Source of the DNA: Bacillus carboniphilus | GTDB taxonomy: Bacteria > Bacillota > Bacilli > Bacillales > JC228 | Direction of reading: 5' to 3' | Assembly: GCF_039522365.1 (NCBI RefSeq) | Contig: NZ_BAAADJ010000006.1 | Span: forward strand, 62,001-126,000 | DNA: 64,000 nt | In this document: positions 36,172-50,387 of the stretch, piece by piece | How the letters are laid out: the number at the start of each line of letters is the position of its first letter | Numbering within the stretch: the stretch's first letter is position 1 | Position numbers and translations under genes: made by a program | The notes under the pieces: model-generated | What the model was told of the DNA's origin: nothing | Databases searched by the model: none | Seen by the model: only the letters and a program-made list of their open reading frames with translations

Positions 36172-36431
36172 ATAGGCAATTTTGGCGCGTGTATGGGAAA
36201 CTTTGTGCCTCCTATCGGAAAAGTTCTGGCTTCTATCGGAAACTTTTGCACCTTTATCGGAAAAGTCATGGCTTCTATCGGAAACTTTGACTCGCCTATC
36301 GAAAAATTCCGGCTTCTATCAAGAAACTTTGACTCACCTATCAGAAAAATTCTGGCTACTATCGGTAACTTTGACTCACCTATCAGAAAAATTCTGGGTT
36401 CTATCGGAAATGTTCCGACTTCTACTGAAAA
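36172..36431 (-). repeat. 21-bp phased array A5a (CGGAAA family, about 13 units)
   Basis: Core positions 36174 (degenerate), 36195, 36216, 36237, 36258, 36279, 36300, 36320, 36342, 36363, 36384, 36405 and 36426 (degenerate). Spacers alternate between CTTTGACTC-like and ATTCTGGCT-like over most of the array. The far end carries TTGTTAATGGAAGGGCCGG (36080-36098). Confidence 0.9.
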
Positions 36432-36485
36432 ATACATCAATGTTAGTACATAATTTTGCATGAGCCTACCTAAGTACTCCGTTTT

Positions 36486-36658
36486 CAGAACTCGGTGCCC
36501 CTTTTTCAGAACTCGACATCCTTTTTTCAGAACTCGGCATCCCCTTTTCGGAACTCGACACCCCTTTTTCAGAACTCGGCACTCCTTATTCAGAACTCCG
36601 CAACCTTTTTTCAGAACTTGGCATCCTTTTTCAGAACTCAGCACCACTTTTTCAGAAC
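36486..36658 (-). repeat. 21-bp phased array A5b (GAAC family, 9 units)
   Basis: CAGAAC/CGGAAC cores at 36486, 36507, 36528, 36549, 36570, 36591, 36612, 36632 and 36653, with spacers mostly TCGGCATCC-like. It lies between A5a and the GGGACA element after atpC, the same order as in array A3. Confidence 0.9.
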
Positions 36659-36689
36659 TTACCCCCAATATCCGCACCAACACACAGTG

Positions 36690-36719
36690 TGGGACAGCAA
36701 ACCTGTCCCCTCTGTCCCA
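36690..36719. repeat. GGGACA/TGTCCC element, copy 6
   Basis: TGGGACAGCAAACCTGTCCC then CTCTGTCCCA, identical to copy 3, placed directly after the atpC terminator. Confidence 0.85.
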
Positions 36720-36724
36720 CAAAA

Positions 36725-36754
36725 AAACCCCCAAGCCGCAATAGCTTGGGGTTT
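36725..36754 (-). terminator. Terminator of the atp operon
   Basis: AAACCCCAAGCTATTGCGGC then TTGGGGGTTT and a T run on the minus strand, close after the atpC stop. Confidence 0.88.
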
Positions 36755-36759
36755 GATGA

Positions 36760-37170
<411 letters not shown>

Positions 37171-37191
37171 TTATCCTCCTCGCTCAGTGTA

Positions 37192-38658
<1,467 letters not shown>

Positions 38659-38703
38659 TCACCGTTTTTTCATTCCTGTTTAAGGGAGAATGACGCTCCC
38701 TTT

Positions 38704-39573
<870 letters not shown>

Positions 39574-39601
39574 TCACCACCCTTTTCTCGTGCCCATCCA
39601 A

Positions 39602-41122
<1,521 letters not shown>

Positions 41123-41134
41123 TTATTACTTTTA

Positions 41135-41665
41135 TTAGCTTATAAGTTCACGCTTAAGGCGTTCAAGTTTTCCTTGTAAGCTTCCGTCAAAGATACGGTT
41201 ACCAATTCTAATCTTTAATCCGCCAAGTAGGTCAGCGTTCACTTGATTTGTAATCTCAAGCGCATTCTTTCCAACTTTTTGTGCGAATACACTAGAAATC
41301 GCAGCCTTCTCATCGTCTTTTAATGGACGAACACTTTGAACAGTTGCTTCTGCAATACCCTTTTCATCGTTTGCTAGGCTAACGTAATCGATAGCCACAT
41401 TTGCCATTTCAGTTTCACGATGACGATCCACTAAAAGCATAAGAGTATTTTGGACATATGGTGTACAAGCAGAGAAAATCTCCTGAACTAGAGCTTTCTT
41501 TCTATCTAGTGAAAGCTTTGGAGAATTTAGAAGGGCAAGTAACTCAGGCGTTTCAGCAACGACTTGCTTTACCACACGAAGTTCTTCTCCTACTACATCT
41601 ACTTGGTTTTGTTCTTTAGCAAGTTGAAAAAGAGCTAGGGCGTATCTTTTTGAAACTGTGCTCAT
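41135..41665 (-). CDS. atpH: ATP synthase delta subunit
   Basis: 176 residues. N-terminal helical domain with [16 protein letters not shown] and a C-terminal part with [24 protein letters not shown], the signature of the OSCP/delta family. It links the b-subunit stalk to the top of F1. It overlaps atpF by four bases. Confidence 0.96.
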   Translation of the reverse strand: MSTVSKRYALALFQLAKEQNQVDVVGEELRVVKQVVAETPELLALLNSPKLSLDRKKALVQEIFSACTPYVQNTLMLLVDRHRETEMANVAIDYVSLANDEKGIAEATVQSVRPLKDDEKAAISSVFAQKVGKNALEITNQVNADLLGGLKIRIGNRIFDGSLQGKLERLKRELIS

Positions 41666-42177
41666 CGCTCTTCTCCTGCCTCTTTAATATATTGGTTGAT
41701 AAGCGCTTGTTGCTCATCAGCAGACAAGTTCTTTTCGATAACCTTCGATGCGATCATAACTGATAGTGAAGCAACTTGTTCGCGAAGAGCGGATACAGCT
41801 TGCTCTTTTTCTTGAATGATTTCTCTCTTTGCTGCTTCCTTCATACGATCAGCTTCAGATTTTGCAGCTTGGATGATTTCTTCACGTTGGTCATCCCCAA
41901 GCTTTCTAGCATTATCAATTAAGCTCTGAGCTTCAGTTCTTGCTTCTTTTAAAAGTACACGTTGCTCTTCTAAAAGTTTATTTGCGTCGCGACGGCTATT
42001 TTCCGCTGCGTCAATTTCATTTGAAATGTGATTTTCACGATCTTTCATGATCTTCATTAACGGTTTCCAAGCAAATTTAGATAATAGGAGCATTAGTACT
42101 AAAAATGCAAATAGTTGGTAGATAGAATCTCCCCACGTAAAACCGCCAGCATTCAGGGCTAGTCCTTCTAGTAACAC
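41662..42177 (-). CDS. atpF: ATP synthase b subunit
   Basis: 171 residues: a TM helix near residues 17-35 ([19 protein letters not shown]) and a long charged coiled coil, the peripheral stalk. [18 protein letters not shown] follows the TM segment as in the family. A 196-bp gap with a large stem-loop separates it from atpE, while it is coupled to atpH by a 4-base overlap. Confidence 0.95.
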   Translation of the reverse strand: MLLEGLALNAGGFTWGDSIYQLFAFLVLMLLLSKFAWKPLMKIMKDRENHISNEIDAAENSRRDANKLLEEQRVLLKEARTEAQSLIDNARKLGDDQREEIIQAAKSEADRMKEAAKREIIQEKEQAVSALREQVASLSVMIASKVIEKNLSADEQQALINQYIKEAGEER

Positions 42178-42311
42178 GGATCATTCACTCCCTTCAGAGT
42201 CTATAAGAACACTTTTTATCATCTAAAATAGAACATATAGTTCTACATTCTGTTTACTTTCTAGCACAAACACCATGGAAGGCGTCTTTCGCTTTTCTAA
42301 TTACATAAAGG

Positions 42312-42348
42312 AATGGCGAAGGTTCTCATTCGAATGATCTTCGCCATT
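42312..42348 (-). other. Stem-loop between atpE and atpF
   Basis: AATGGCGAAG at 42312-42321 pairs with CTTCGCCATT at 42339-42348, and the loop holds the palindrome TCATTCGAATGA. No T run follows on the minus strand, so it is more likely an mRNA-processing or stabilising hairpin that favours atpE than a full terminator. Confidence 0.6.
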
Positions 42349-42373
42349 TTTGAACATTTAATAAATTTACTAA

Positions 42374-42592
<219 letters not shown>

Positions 42593-42637
42593 TTAGTATG
42601 TTTAAAAAATAGAATTTTGTATTACTAAAAAAATATA

Positions 42638-43760
<1,123 letters not shown>

Positions 43761-43761
<1 letters not shown>

Positions 43762-43982
43762 TAATCTCCTGCATTGAAATGGCGAATCAGTTGAAGCATA
43801 CCGAAAATTCCAGCACCTAACCCTGTAAGTAGTCCTAAAATGAGAAACAACGGCTCAGTACCAATTGCTCCGTCAAGCCATCTTCCTCCAAAAACTCCGA
43901 CTAGGATACAACCGACTAATTGGGAAGTGATAGCAGACATAAGGGCCATTGCGCGAAATGGATGGTGGTCTTTCTTTTTCAT
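43761..43982 (-). CDS. AtpZ/AtpI-type small membrane protein
   Basis: 73 residues with two TM helices: ALMSAITSQLVGCILVGVFGG (about 12-32) and LFLILGLLTGLGAGIFGML (about 45-63). The WLD and GLLTGLGAGIFGM pattern is that of AtpZ, which pairs with AtpI. A TTG lies two codons upstream of the ATG at 43982, but GAGGT is best spaced for the ATG. It is the first gene of the atp operon. Confidence 0.85.
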
Positions 43983-44084
43983 GGACAAGACCTCAATAAA
44001 ATGGAGTATTTACGGTGGTAAAACTTTTTAAGTAATGTAGAATAAAAGTCATTCTGAAAACCCTACCATTCTACACCCTTGAAT

Positions 44085-44113
44085 AGCATACAATAGGGGT
44101 TTGTCAATGTCAA
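44085..44113 (-). promoter_or_regulatory. Promoter of the atp operon
   Basis: On the minus strand TTGACA (44113-44108), a 17-base spacer, then TATGCT (44090-44085). A second TTGACA follows directly. The leader to the first gene is about 100 bases. Confidence 0.7.
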
Positions 44114-44243
44114 TTGTTATAGTAAAAAACTAAAATGATTCTAACATGATGTTCACAATTTGCTCATATTTTTTTAGGGTTCCATCGGATTGTAAAAAAA
44201 TGCTAAAATTGTAAAAAGTCATAGCGTTGAAAGGACATTTTTT

Positions 44244-45167
44244 ATGAAAGTTTGCAGAAGAATTTCAGGTGCGAATATTGAGGTCATAGGTAAATATATC
44301 GCCACTCTTAATGGAGCGATGGAAAATCATATCGGTTACTTTGGGACTGACCCGTCTGATATAGAGGATGTTTTAAAAGAGATTTTAGAAGATGAAGAGA
44401 GTTTAATATTCATTGCGACGGGTAGTCTTGATGCAATAGAAGTGGCAGAGGTTGTTTTGGAGGGTGCGGATGAGGGCTTTGATATGCGCCCATTATTAGG
44501 AGTATTGGTATTAGATGTAGATTCTGAGCGAAAATGGGTTGAAGTGATGGGCCCATTTAGTGAATCTGTGTCAGATGTTGTGTTTACGAGACTTTGGGAG
44601 GAAGCGCTGAATGTAATCGGTGAGGGTTATCGTTACCAGTTGTTTTTTCATGAAGAAAACGTTTCGTTGTTGAGGTTTGCCGGGCGACATGGATTTTCGT
44701 TCAAAGGAAATGAACTTATATATGAAATCCGTGATTATGAATCCAAAGGGCATAAGTTGACGTTGTTGGCGGATGAGGATAAGGAGGTATTTGTAGCGTT
44801 ACATAATGCTGTATTTCCGCGTACGTACTATGATGGTAATGAGATTTTAGAGCGAGTCGATGAAAACCAGCAGTTGTTTGTTCATTATAGTGAGCAGGGT
44901 ACATTGATTGGATATGTTTATATTGAGGCAGATCCTCTGATGCAAGACGGTAGCGTTGAATTTGTTGGCGTTCATGCAGATTATCGAAAACAAGGGATTG
45001 GTCGGGAGCTTCTTGGGAAGGCGTTGGAATGGTTCTTTGTTGAGCGAGGGTTTACCGGGCTGGTCACCTTGTGTGTGAATGAGGACTTAAAAGGTGCTCA
45101 GAATTTGTATGAAGCCGTTGGGTTTGAGAGGAAGAAGATGTTGTTAACGTATTTGCGTGAGGGATAA
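44244..45167 (+). CDS. GNAT family N-acetyltransferase (two GNAT-like halves)
   Basis: 307 residues. The C-terminal half (about 165-300) is a GNAT fold with FVGVHADYRKQGIGRELLGKALEWF (acetyl-CoA loop R/Q-x-x-G-x-G/A) and ENLKGAQNLYEAVGFE-like NEDLKGAQNLYEAVGF. The N-terminal half (about 1-150) looks like a degenerate second GNAT domain (LLGVLVLDVDSERKWVEVMGPF, LLRFAGRHGFSFKG). The substrate is unknown. It is one of few plus-strand genes here, divergent from atp, with GAAAGGA upstream and its own terminator. Confidence 0.82.
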   Translation: MKVCRRISGANIEVIGKYIATLNGAMENHIGYFGTDPSDIEDVLKEILEDEESLIFIATGSLDAIEVAEVVLEGADEGFDMRPLLGVLVLDVDSERKWVEVMGPFSESVSDVVFTRLWEEALNVIGEGYRYQLFFHEENVSLLRFAGRHGFSFKGNELIYEIRDYESKGHKLTLLADEDKEVFVALHNAVFPRTYYDGNEILERVDENQQLFVHYSEQGTLIGYVYIEADPLMQDGSVEFVGVHADYRKQGIGRELLGKALEWFFVERGFTGLVTLCVNEDLKGAQNLYEAVGFERKKMLLTYLREG

Positions 45168-45171
45168 GGAA

Positions 45172-45203
45172 AGGGCGCTCTGTGTGGGAGCGCCCTTTTG
45201 TTG
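45172..45203 (+). terminator. Terminator of the GNAT gene
   Basis: GGGCGCTC, loop TGTGTGG, GAGCGCCC, then TTTTGTTG. Confidence 0.9.
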
Positions 45204-45249
45204 TTTGGTAGCAGGATTTTTGTTAATGGTAGAGCCGGTTGTGGGTTAC

Positions 45250-45556
45250 TATCGGAAACTTTGGTTGTGCTATCGGAAATTCTGGGCCTTCTATCAGAAA
45301 CTTTGGCCGCGCTATCGGAAAATCCGGAGCTTCTATCGGAAACTTTGGCCACGCTATCGGAAATTCCGGAGCTTCTATCGGAAACTTTGACGCGCTATCG
45401 GAAATTCCGCGCATTCTATCGGAAACTTCGGCCGCGCTATCGGAAATTCCGGAGCTTCTATCGGAAACTTTGACCGCGCTATCGGAAATTCTTGGCCTTC
45501 TATCGGAAACTTCGGCCGCGCTATCGGAAAATTGAGCCATCCTATCGGAAATTCTT
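45250..45556 (-). repeat. 21-bp phased array A6 (CGGAAA family, 15 units, 42-bp alternation)
   Basis: CGGAAA (one CAGAAA) cores at 45253, 45274, 45295, 45316, 45337, 45358, 45379, 45399, 45420, 45441, 45462, 45483, 45504, 45525 and 45546; all steps are 21 bp but one of 20. Spacers alternate strictly: CTTTGGCCGCG-like and TTCCGGAGCTT-like, so the best-fitting period is 42 bp. It lies 3' of both the GNAT gene and the subtilisin gene. The left end has TTGTTAATGGTAGAGCCGG at 45221-45239. Confidence 0.93.
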
Positions 45557-45582
45557 CGTCTTCTTCATCAAAAATCCCACTC

Positions 45583-47997
45583 CTAAACCGGCCCTGGGCA
45601 CACTTTCTCAGAACTAATTTCACTGATATCTGTACCTAAATCCCCTTTATCTGAAATCAACTCACCAGTTTCCGCACTCAACACCCCTGAGTGGGACAGG
45701 GTTCCTGTCCCCTCTGTCCCACCACCGGCAGGAGGGCGGACCTCAGAGCCGCCGCCGACCTCTGTCCCACCGATTCGTTGGTCACCTGGTTTTGGGATGT
45801 AGAGGTCGATTTCTAGGATGTCTTGTTGTCCGCTTTTTTTAGCGAAGATGATGGCTTTGAAGGCTCCTTTGGGCATGGATTTGAAGTCGAGCTCTTTACT
45901 AACCATTCCATGGTGTACGTTTCGCTTCCAATCGAGGAAGCCTTGGAACTGCAGGGTATCCGGATTGTACAGGGCAATTCCCATTTCATCCGCGCCACCG
46001 GGTAGGTACATTTCGTATTTCCACATACCCTTTTGATCACTCGGTCCTATGTTAAAGCCCATGACTCTGGGATAATCCGGCTCGTTCACTACGAAAAGGT
46101 AGGGAATAGTAATGAGTTGTTTTCCCGCTGTCATTTCTAAATAACCGTCATATATGGATTCTTTATCACTTGCCTCTAAAAGGGTCATCGTAACGGTTAC
46201 TTCTTTTTCCTCACCTGGCTGTAAGTCAAAAGATTGAGGCAACTGCCAGCGAATGACTTCACTATGATTAGGTACTGCAAACGAGTACTTAATTGGATTT
46301 TTTCCTACGTTTTTAACCTTCAGCTGCGCAGACTTTGTCTCCAAACCTTTCATATCTGTGTATTTCCCTAGCTCTAATGAACCCGGCATGACTAGACTTT
46401 CTGTTTGGACTGCCTCTAGGAGTTGAATTCGTCCCGCTCCCTGTTCAAAGGTATGGTACTTCCCACCTTCTTTGTTCGTTAAAACCTTTGACGTGTTCAT
46501 GAGCGCAGCTTTTACCTCTTCTGGCGTCCAATCTGGGTGTGCTTGCAATAACAGAGCAGCTGCTCCTGCTACATGGGGTGCTGCCATGCTTGTTCCTTGT
46601 AAGGAAAGATACCCTTTGGGAACCGTACTATTGATGGCAACTCCGGGTGCAACAACATCCGGCTTTATATCCCAAGTGGACGTGACGGGTCCTCTTGAAC
46701 TGAAGTCAGCGAGTAAGTCCTCTTCCTCTTTAAAAGCCATGTGCACCATCGGATCGCCTTTTTTCATTTCACTCAGTAAAGCTTCTCCCTCTTTTTTAGT
46801 AATCGAAGCAACAGGGATACTGACTTGTTTTTCTAAGTTCCCAATAAACGAGCCCTCAGTATTGTTGTATATGATGACCCCTTGAGCTCCCATTTGTTCT
46901 GCATTTAACACTTTTTCTGTAAACGTTAGTGACCCCCGTTCAACGAGCGCAATTTTTCCAAATGAATCTTTTAATTCATCTAATTGCCCGATACCTCCGT
47001 TCGCTAGCTCATAGGTCTTTTCAATCGACCATTTTTCAGAACCAATCAGAGGTTGTAGCGTCATTTCTTTATCTTCCAGTCCGTATGTAATGACAGGGAT
47101 TCGAAGGGGAGGTGTAGACGCCCCCACCGAAATCGCTTCTGAAGCTGTTCCCGGAGAGCCAACCGTCCATCTTCTTGGGCCCGTGTTTCCATTGGAGGTA
47201 ACCGCCACGATTCCATTTTTCACCGCCTGATTAAGAGCGATACTGACGGGAAGATCCGGTCCGTTCACACTACTCCCCAGCGAGAGATTAAGCACATCCA
47301 CCTTATCTTTAATAGCCTGCTCGATAGCGGCAATGACTTGTTCGGTTGTACCATATCCACCTGGACCCAATGCACGATAGGCAATAATGTTCGCGTCTGG
47401 AGCCACCCCCTGAAACTTACCATCCGCCGCAATGATCCCAGCGACATGCGTTCCGTGAACCGTGTCTAACTCATGTCGACCATGTGTTTCCATCGGGTCA
47501 GAATCACCATCTACAAAATCCTTTCCTCCACTGTAGCTCCCTTTTAAATCGGGATGATTATAATCAATACCTGTATCAATCACACCAACGGTCACTCCTT
47601 TACCCGTAAGACGTTCATTCTTCGCATCAAAATAAGATCGAACATCTTCTCCTCCAATGTAAGGAATACTCCCTTCCCCCATTGCATGGTAAGGATTCAC
47701 CTCTGAAACCATGGTGATTTCTTGCACTTCATTCAGTTTTCTTAATTCATGAACCTTCCCCTTAACCGAAAAACCATTCAAGGCATGTGTAAAATAATGC
47801 CGGATTTCAAGGGTAGGATATTGCTGTACCAGTTGTTGAATTTGCTCCTCGTTCCACTTGTCCTCTAAAACCACAATTGCTATCTTTTCTTCATTCAAGT
47901 CTTCTTTTGGAAGTGGTGGAATCTCAACCTCAATCCCAAAAGCCGGTTGCGCCACTCCTAGGTAGAGGACTAACAAACAGAGCCAGATCCGCTTCAT
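45583..47997 (-). CDS. Vpr-like extracellular subtilisin (S8) with repeat-derived C-terminus
   Basis: 804 residues. Signal peptide (1 to about 22), inhibitor-I9 propeptide (about 38-105, IAIVVLEDKWNEEQIQQ), then the catalytic domain with Asp in VGVIDTGIDYNHPDL, His in HGTHVAGIIAADG and Ser in GTSMAAPHVAGAAALLL. A PA insert (about 315-440) sits between His and Ser, as in Vpr of B. subtilis. A beta-rich domain follows (about 560-760). The last 50 residues (GGGTEGTGTLSHSG ... SEKVCPGPV) are low-complexity and encoded by a GGGACA element and degenerate 21-bp units. The tail is probably not needed for catalysis. Confidence 0.92.
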   Translation of the reverse strand: MKRIWLCLLVLYLGVAQPAFGIEVEIPPLPKEDLNEEKIAIVVLEDKWNEEQIQQLVQQYPTLEIRHYFTHALNGFSVKGKVHELRKLNEVQEITMVSEVNPYHAMGEGSIPYIGGEDVRSYFDAKNERLTGKGVTVGVIDTGIDYNHPDLKGSYSGGKDFVDGDSDPMETHGRHELDTVHGTHVAGIIAADGKFQGVAPDANIIAYRALGPGGYGTTEQVIAAIEQAIKDKVDVLNLSLGSSVNGPDLPVSIALNQAVKNGIVAVTSNGNTGPRRWTVGSPGTASEAISVGASTPPLRIPVITYGLEDKEMTLQPLIGSEKWSIEKTYELANGGIGQLDELKDSFGKIALVERGSLTFTEKVLNAEQMGAQGVIIYNNTEGSFIGNLEKQVSIPVASITKKEGEALLSEMKKGDPMVHMAFKEEEDLLADFSSRGPVTSTWDIKPDVVAPGVAINSTVPKGYLSLQGTSMAAPHVAGAAALLLQAHPDWTPEEVKAALMNTSKVLTNKEGGKYHTFEQGAGRIQLLEAVQTESLVMPGSLELGKYTDMKGLETKSAQLKVKNVGKNPIKYSFAVPNHSEVIRWQLPQSFDLQPGEEKEVTVTMTLLEASDKESIYDGYLEMTAGKQLITIPYLFVVNEPDYPRVMGFNIGPSDQKGMWKYEMYLPGGADEMGIALYNPDTLQFQGFLDWKRNVHHGMVSKELDFKSMPKGAFKAIIFAKKSGQQDILEIDLYIPKPGDQRIGGTEVGGGSEVRPPAGGGTEGTGTLSHSGVLSAETGELISDKGDLGTDISEISSEKVCPGPV
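45692..45721. repeat. GGGACA/TGTCCC element, copy 7, inside the subtilisin reading frame
   Basis: TGGGACAGGGTTCCTGTCCC then CTCTGTCCCA. It is read through on the minus strand as part of the low-complexity C-terminal tail of the protease. Confidence 0.85.
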
Positions 47998-48093
47998 CCA
48001 TGAGCCTCCTATAAAAGTTCACTTTTACATAGACTTACCAATTTTGTTGAGATTATGCTTCATGGACTAAGACAGCTTTACAACGCAAAAAAA

Positions 48094-48117
48094 GCCAGAC
48101 CCCAAATTGGGCCTGGC
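48094..48117 (-). terminator. Terminator of wecB
   Basis: GCCAGGCCC / GGGGTCTGGC stem followed by seven T residues on the minus strand. Confidence 0.88.
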
Positions 48118-48126
48118 CTCATATCT

Positions 48127-49272
48127 CTATGCTTTAAACGAGTCTGGTTTTTCGGTTGTTTGTTTGAAGTAATAGCGGATAGCGTCTGCAATACGAGCTG
48201 ATGCTTGTCCATCTCCGTATGGGTTGGAGGCTTTGGACATTTTTTCGTATTCAGCCTTATCAGTTAACAATTCATGCGCTAGGTTGAAAATGGTATCTTC
48301 ATCCACACCAGCAAGCTTCAAGGTTCCTGCCTCGATACCCTCTGGACGTTCAGTCGTGTCACGAAGAACCAGGACTGGCTTTCCAAGCGATGGCGCTTCT
48401 TCTTGAATTCCACCTGAATCCGTTAAAATGATCTCACTTCTCGATAGGAAGTTATGAAAATCAATTACGTCAAGTGGTTCAATCAAATGAATGCGTGGAT
48501 CGTTCCCTAAAATTTCGTCAGCCACTTCACGGACTGCTGGATTTAAGTGAACAGGGTACACCACTTGAACGTCATCATGACTTTCGACCATTCTCTTCAC
48601 TGCTTTGAACATACTGCGCATGTTTTCACCTAGATTTTCACGACGGTGAGCAGTCATCAATACCAAACGGTCTGAACCAATCTTATCGAAAATTTCGTGA
48701 TGATAATCATCTTTAACTGTCGTTTTTAGTGCATCAATCGCTGTATTCCCCGTGATAAAGATAGACTCTTCCACTTTATTTTCTTGGCGAAGGTTCGCAG
48801 CCGATTTATCCGTTGGCGAAAAGTGCAGATCTGCTAAAACCCCCGTCAGCTGGCGGTTCATTTCCTCTGGATATGGAGAATATTTATTCCATGTGCGTAG
48901 CCCCGCTTCCACGTGCCCAACAGGAATTTGGTTATAAAAAGCAGCTAAGCCAGCAATAAAGGTCGTTGTTGTATCACCATGCGCTAACACGATGTCCGGC
49001 TTTGCTTCCTTCATCACTTTGTCTAGCCCTTCAAGTCCACGAGTCGTTACATCTATAAGGGTTTGACGGTCCTTCATGATGTTCAAATCATAATCGGGTT
49101 CAATTCCAAAGATGTTCAAGACTTGATCAAGCATTTGACGATGTTGTGCCGTTACGGTCACAATCGTTTCGAATTGCTCGGGTCTCTTTTTAAGCTCAAG
49201 TACGAGTGGTGCCATTTTGATTGCTTCGGGTCTAGTTCCAAAGATGGTCATTACTTTTATTGGACGATCCAT
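48127..49272 (-). CDS. wecB: UDP-N-acetylglucosamine 2-epimerase (non-hydrolysing)
   Basis: 381 residues, the MnaA/WecB enzyme that makes UDP-ManNAc from UDP-GlcNAc for teichoic acid linkage units or polysaccharide. Landmarks: KVMTIFGTRPEAIKMAPL at the N-terminus, HGDTTTTFIAGLAAFY, HVEAGLRTWNKYSPYPEEMNR, MTAHRRENLGE and LTDSGGIQEEAPSLGKPVLVLRDTTERPEG. The ATG at 49272 gives MDRPIKVM; a GTG four codons earlier lies too close to AAAGG. It sits between the subtilisin and upp and ends in a terminator. Confidence 0.95.
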   Translation of the reverse strand: MDRPIKVMTIFGTRPEAIKMAPLVLELKKRPEQFETIVTVTAQHRQMLDQVLNIFGIEPDYDLNIMKDRQTLIDVTTRGLEGLDKVMKEAKPDIVLAHGDTTTTFIAGLAAFYNQIPVGHVEAGLRTWNKYSPYPEEMNRQLTGVLADLHFSPTDKSAANLRQENKVEESIFITGNTAIDALKTTVKDDYHHEIFDKIGSDRLVLMTAHRRENLGENMRSMFKAVKRMVESHDDVQVVYPVHLNPAVREVADEILGNDPRIHLIEPLDVIDFHNFLSRSEIILTDSGGIQEEAPSLGKPVLVLRDTTERPEGIEAGTLKLAGVDEDTIFNLAHELLTDKAEYEKMSKASNPYGDGQASARIADAIRYYFKQTTEKPDSFKA

Positions 49273-49302
49273 TTTATCCACCAACCTTTTAATAATCCGA
49301 TC

Positions 49303-49932
49303 TTATTTCGTACCGAATAAGCGATCCCCTGCATCTCCTAAACCTGGTACGATGTAGCCTTTTTCATTTAGACGCTCATCTAATGCCGCGATGTAGATGT
49401 CCACATCTGGATGTGCTTCTTCCACCGCTTTTACCCCTTCAGGTGCTGCAATTAAACACATGAGCTTCATGTTTTTAGCTCCGCGTTTTTTCAAGGAGTT
49501 GATCGCTTCAACTGCAGAACCACCTGTTGCTAGCATTGGATCTACTACGATAAAATCACGCTCTTCTACATCAGAAGGAAGTTTTACATAGTATTCTACT
49601 GGCATCAATGTTTCTGGGTCTCTGTACAAACCGATGTGTCCAACTTTTGCAGCTGGGATTAGTTTTAAGATACCGTCAACCATTCCGATTCCTGCACGTA
49701 AAATAGGGATGATTCCAAGCTTTTTCCCTGCTAATACCTTTGATGTTGTACGACTCACCGGTGTATCAATTTCTACATCTTGAAGAGGTAGGTCTCTAGT
49801 TGCTTCAAAAGCCATTAGGGTTGCCACTTCGTCTACAAGCTCACGAAATTCTTTTGTCCCAGTGCTTTTTTCTCTTATGTACGTTAATTTATGCTGAATT
49901 AACGGGTGATCAAACACGTATACTTTAGCCAA
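49303..49932 (-). CDS. upp: Uracil phosphoribosyltransferase
   Basis: 209 residues, the family length. It salvages uracil with PRPP to UMP. The PRPP-binding loop is [16 protein letters not shown] (about 130-145) and the N-terminus [19 protein letters not shown] and C-terminus [17 protein letters not shown] are diagnostic. The start is a TTG at 49932 with AAGGAG about 11 bases upstream; another TTG two codons earlier is possible. Confidence 0.97.
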   Translation of the reverse strand: MAKVYVFDHPLIQHKLTYIREKSTGTKEFRELVDEVATLMAFEATRDLPLQDVEIDTPVSRTTSKVLAGKKLGIIPILRAGIGMVDGILKLIPAAKVGHIGLYRDPETLMPVEYYVKLPSDVEERDFIVVDPMLATGGSAVEAINSLKKRGAKNMKLMCLIAAPEGVKAVEEAHPDVDIYIAALDERLNEKGYIVPGLGDAGDRLFGTK

Positions 49933-50008
49933 AAACAATCTCTCCTTTTTATATCGCTGTTTTCACATACTTTGTTGCTTCTGTACAATAGTTGACTCAA
50001 TTACAAAG

Positions 50009-50147
50009 GCCGTTGATTTCCGTTGCAGGTGCTTGCTTTCCGTGGGCGGTCCGGGAGCCTCCTCGTCGCTCGCGCTCCTGCGGGGTCTCCCTTGTCCCTT
50101 CCTCCCACAGGAGTCAAGCACCTTCCACTCCAATCAACTGTGGTTGA
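50009..50147. repeat. Palindromic dispersed element, copy 1
   Basis: Imperfect inverted repeat of about 130 bp. Arms GTTGATT ... AATCAAC and GGTGCTTG / CAAGCACC enclose a conserved G+C-rich centre with CTTTCCGTGGGCG, GAGCCTCCTCG, TGCGGGGTCTC and TCCCACAGGAGTCAA. Copy 2 is at 57616-57731. I remember very similar elements scattered in other Bacillaceae genomes. No gene; it fills the gap between glyA and upp together with an AT-rich stretch. Confidence 0.8.
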
Positions 50148-50338
50148 ACTTTGATTGCAAGAAACAACAATCTTTACGAAAATTGCCTTTTGTATTTAAT
50201 GCTAGGCAATTATTCACCTAGACACTTATGTAAATCATATAACTGTTATTTTGCACACTTCGTACAATTTTACAGAAAAAAAATTGCGAGGGCAATAATC
50301 TATTGAAATTGTTACGAAATCGTTAAACACCATAAAGA

Positions 50339-50380
50339 GCCCCCCATCTTCATAGCTGTGATATCTACGAGTTGGGGGGC
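50339..50380 (-). terminator. Terminator of glyA
   Basis: GCCCCCCA ... TGGGGGGC stem of eight base pairs with a long internal loop, followed by TCTTTATGG on the minus strand. Confidence 0.7.
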
Positions 50381-50387
50381 CATTATA

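Noticed and set aside
45223-45540. Open frames of FPIARPK-type heptads in array A6
   Set aside because: Explained by the seven-codon repeat length; multiple overlapping frames are open, and none has a start context.
45250-45556. CRISPR array
   Set aside because: Units are short (21 bp in total), conserved part only about 10 bp, spacers alternate between two types instead of being unique, and no cas genes are near.
50033-50221. Plus-strand 62-codon frame near upp
   Set aside because: It lies in the palindromic dispersed element, which is non-coding elsewhere.
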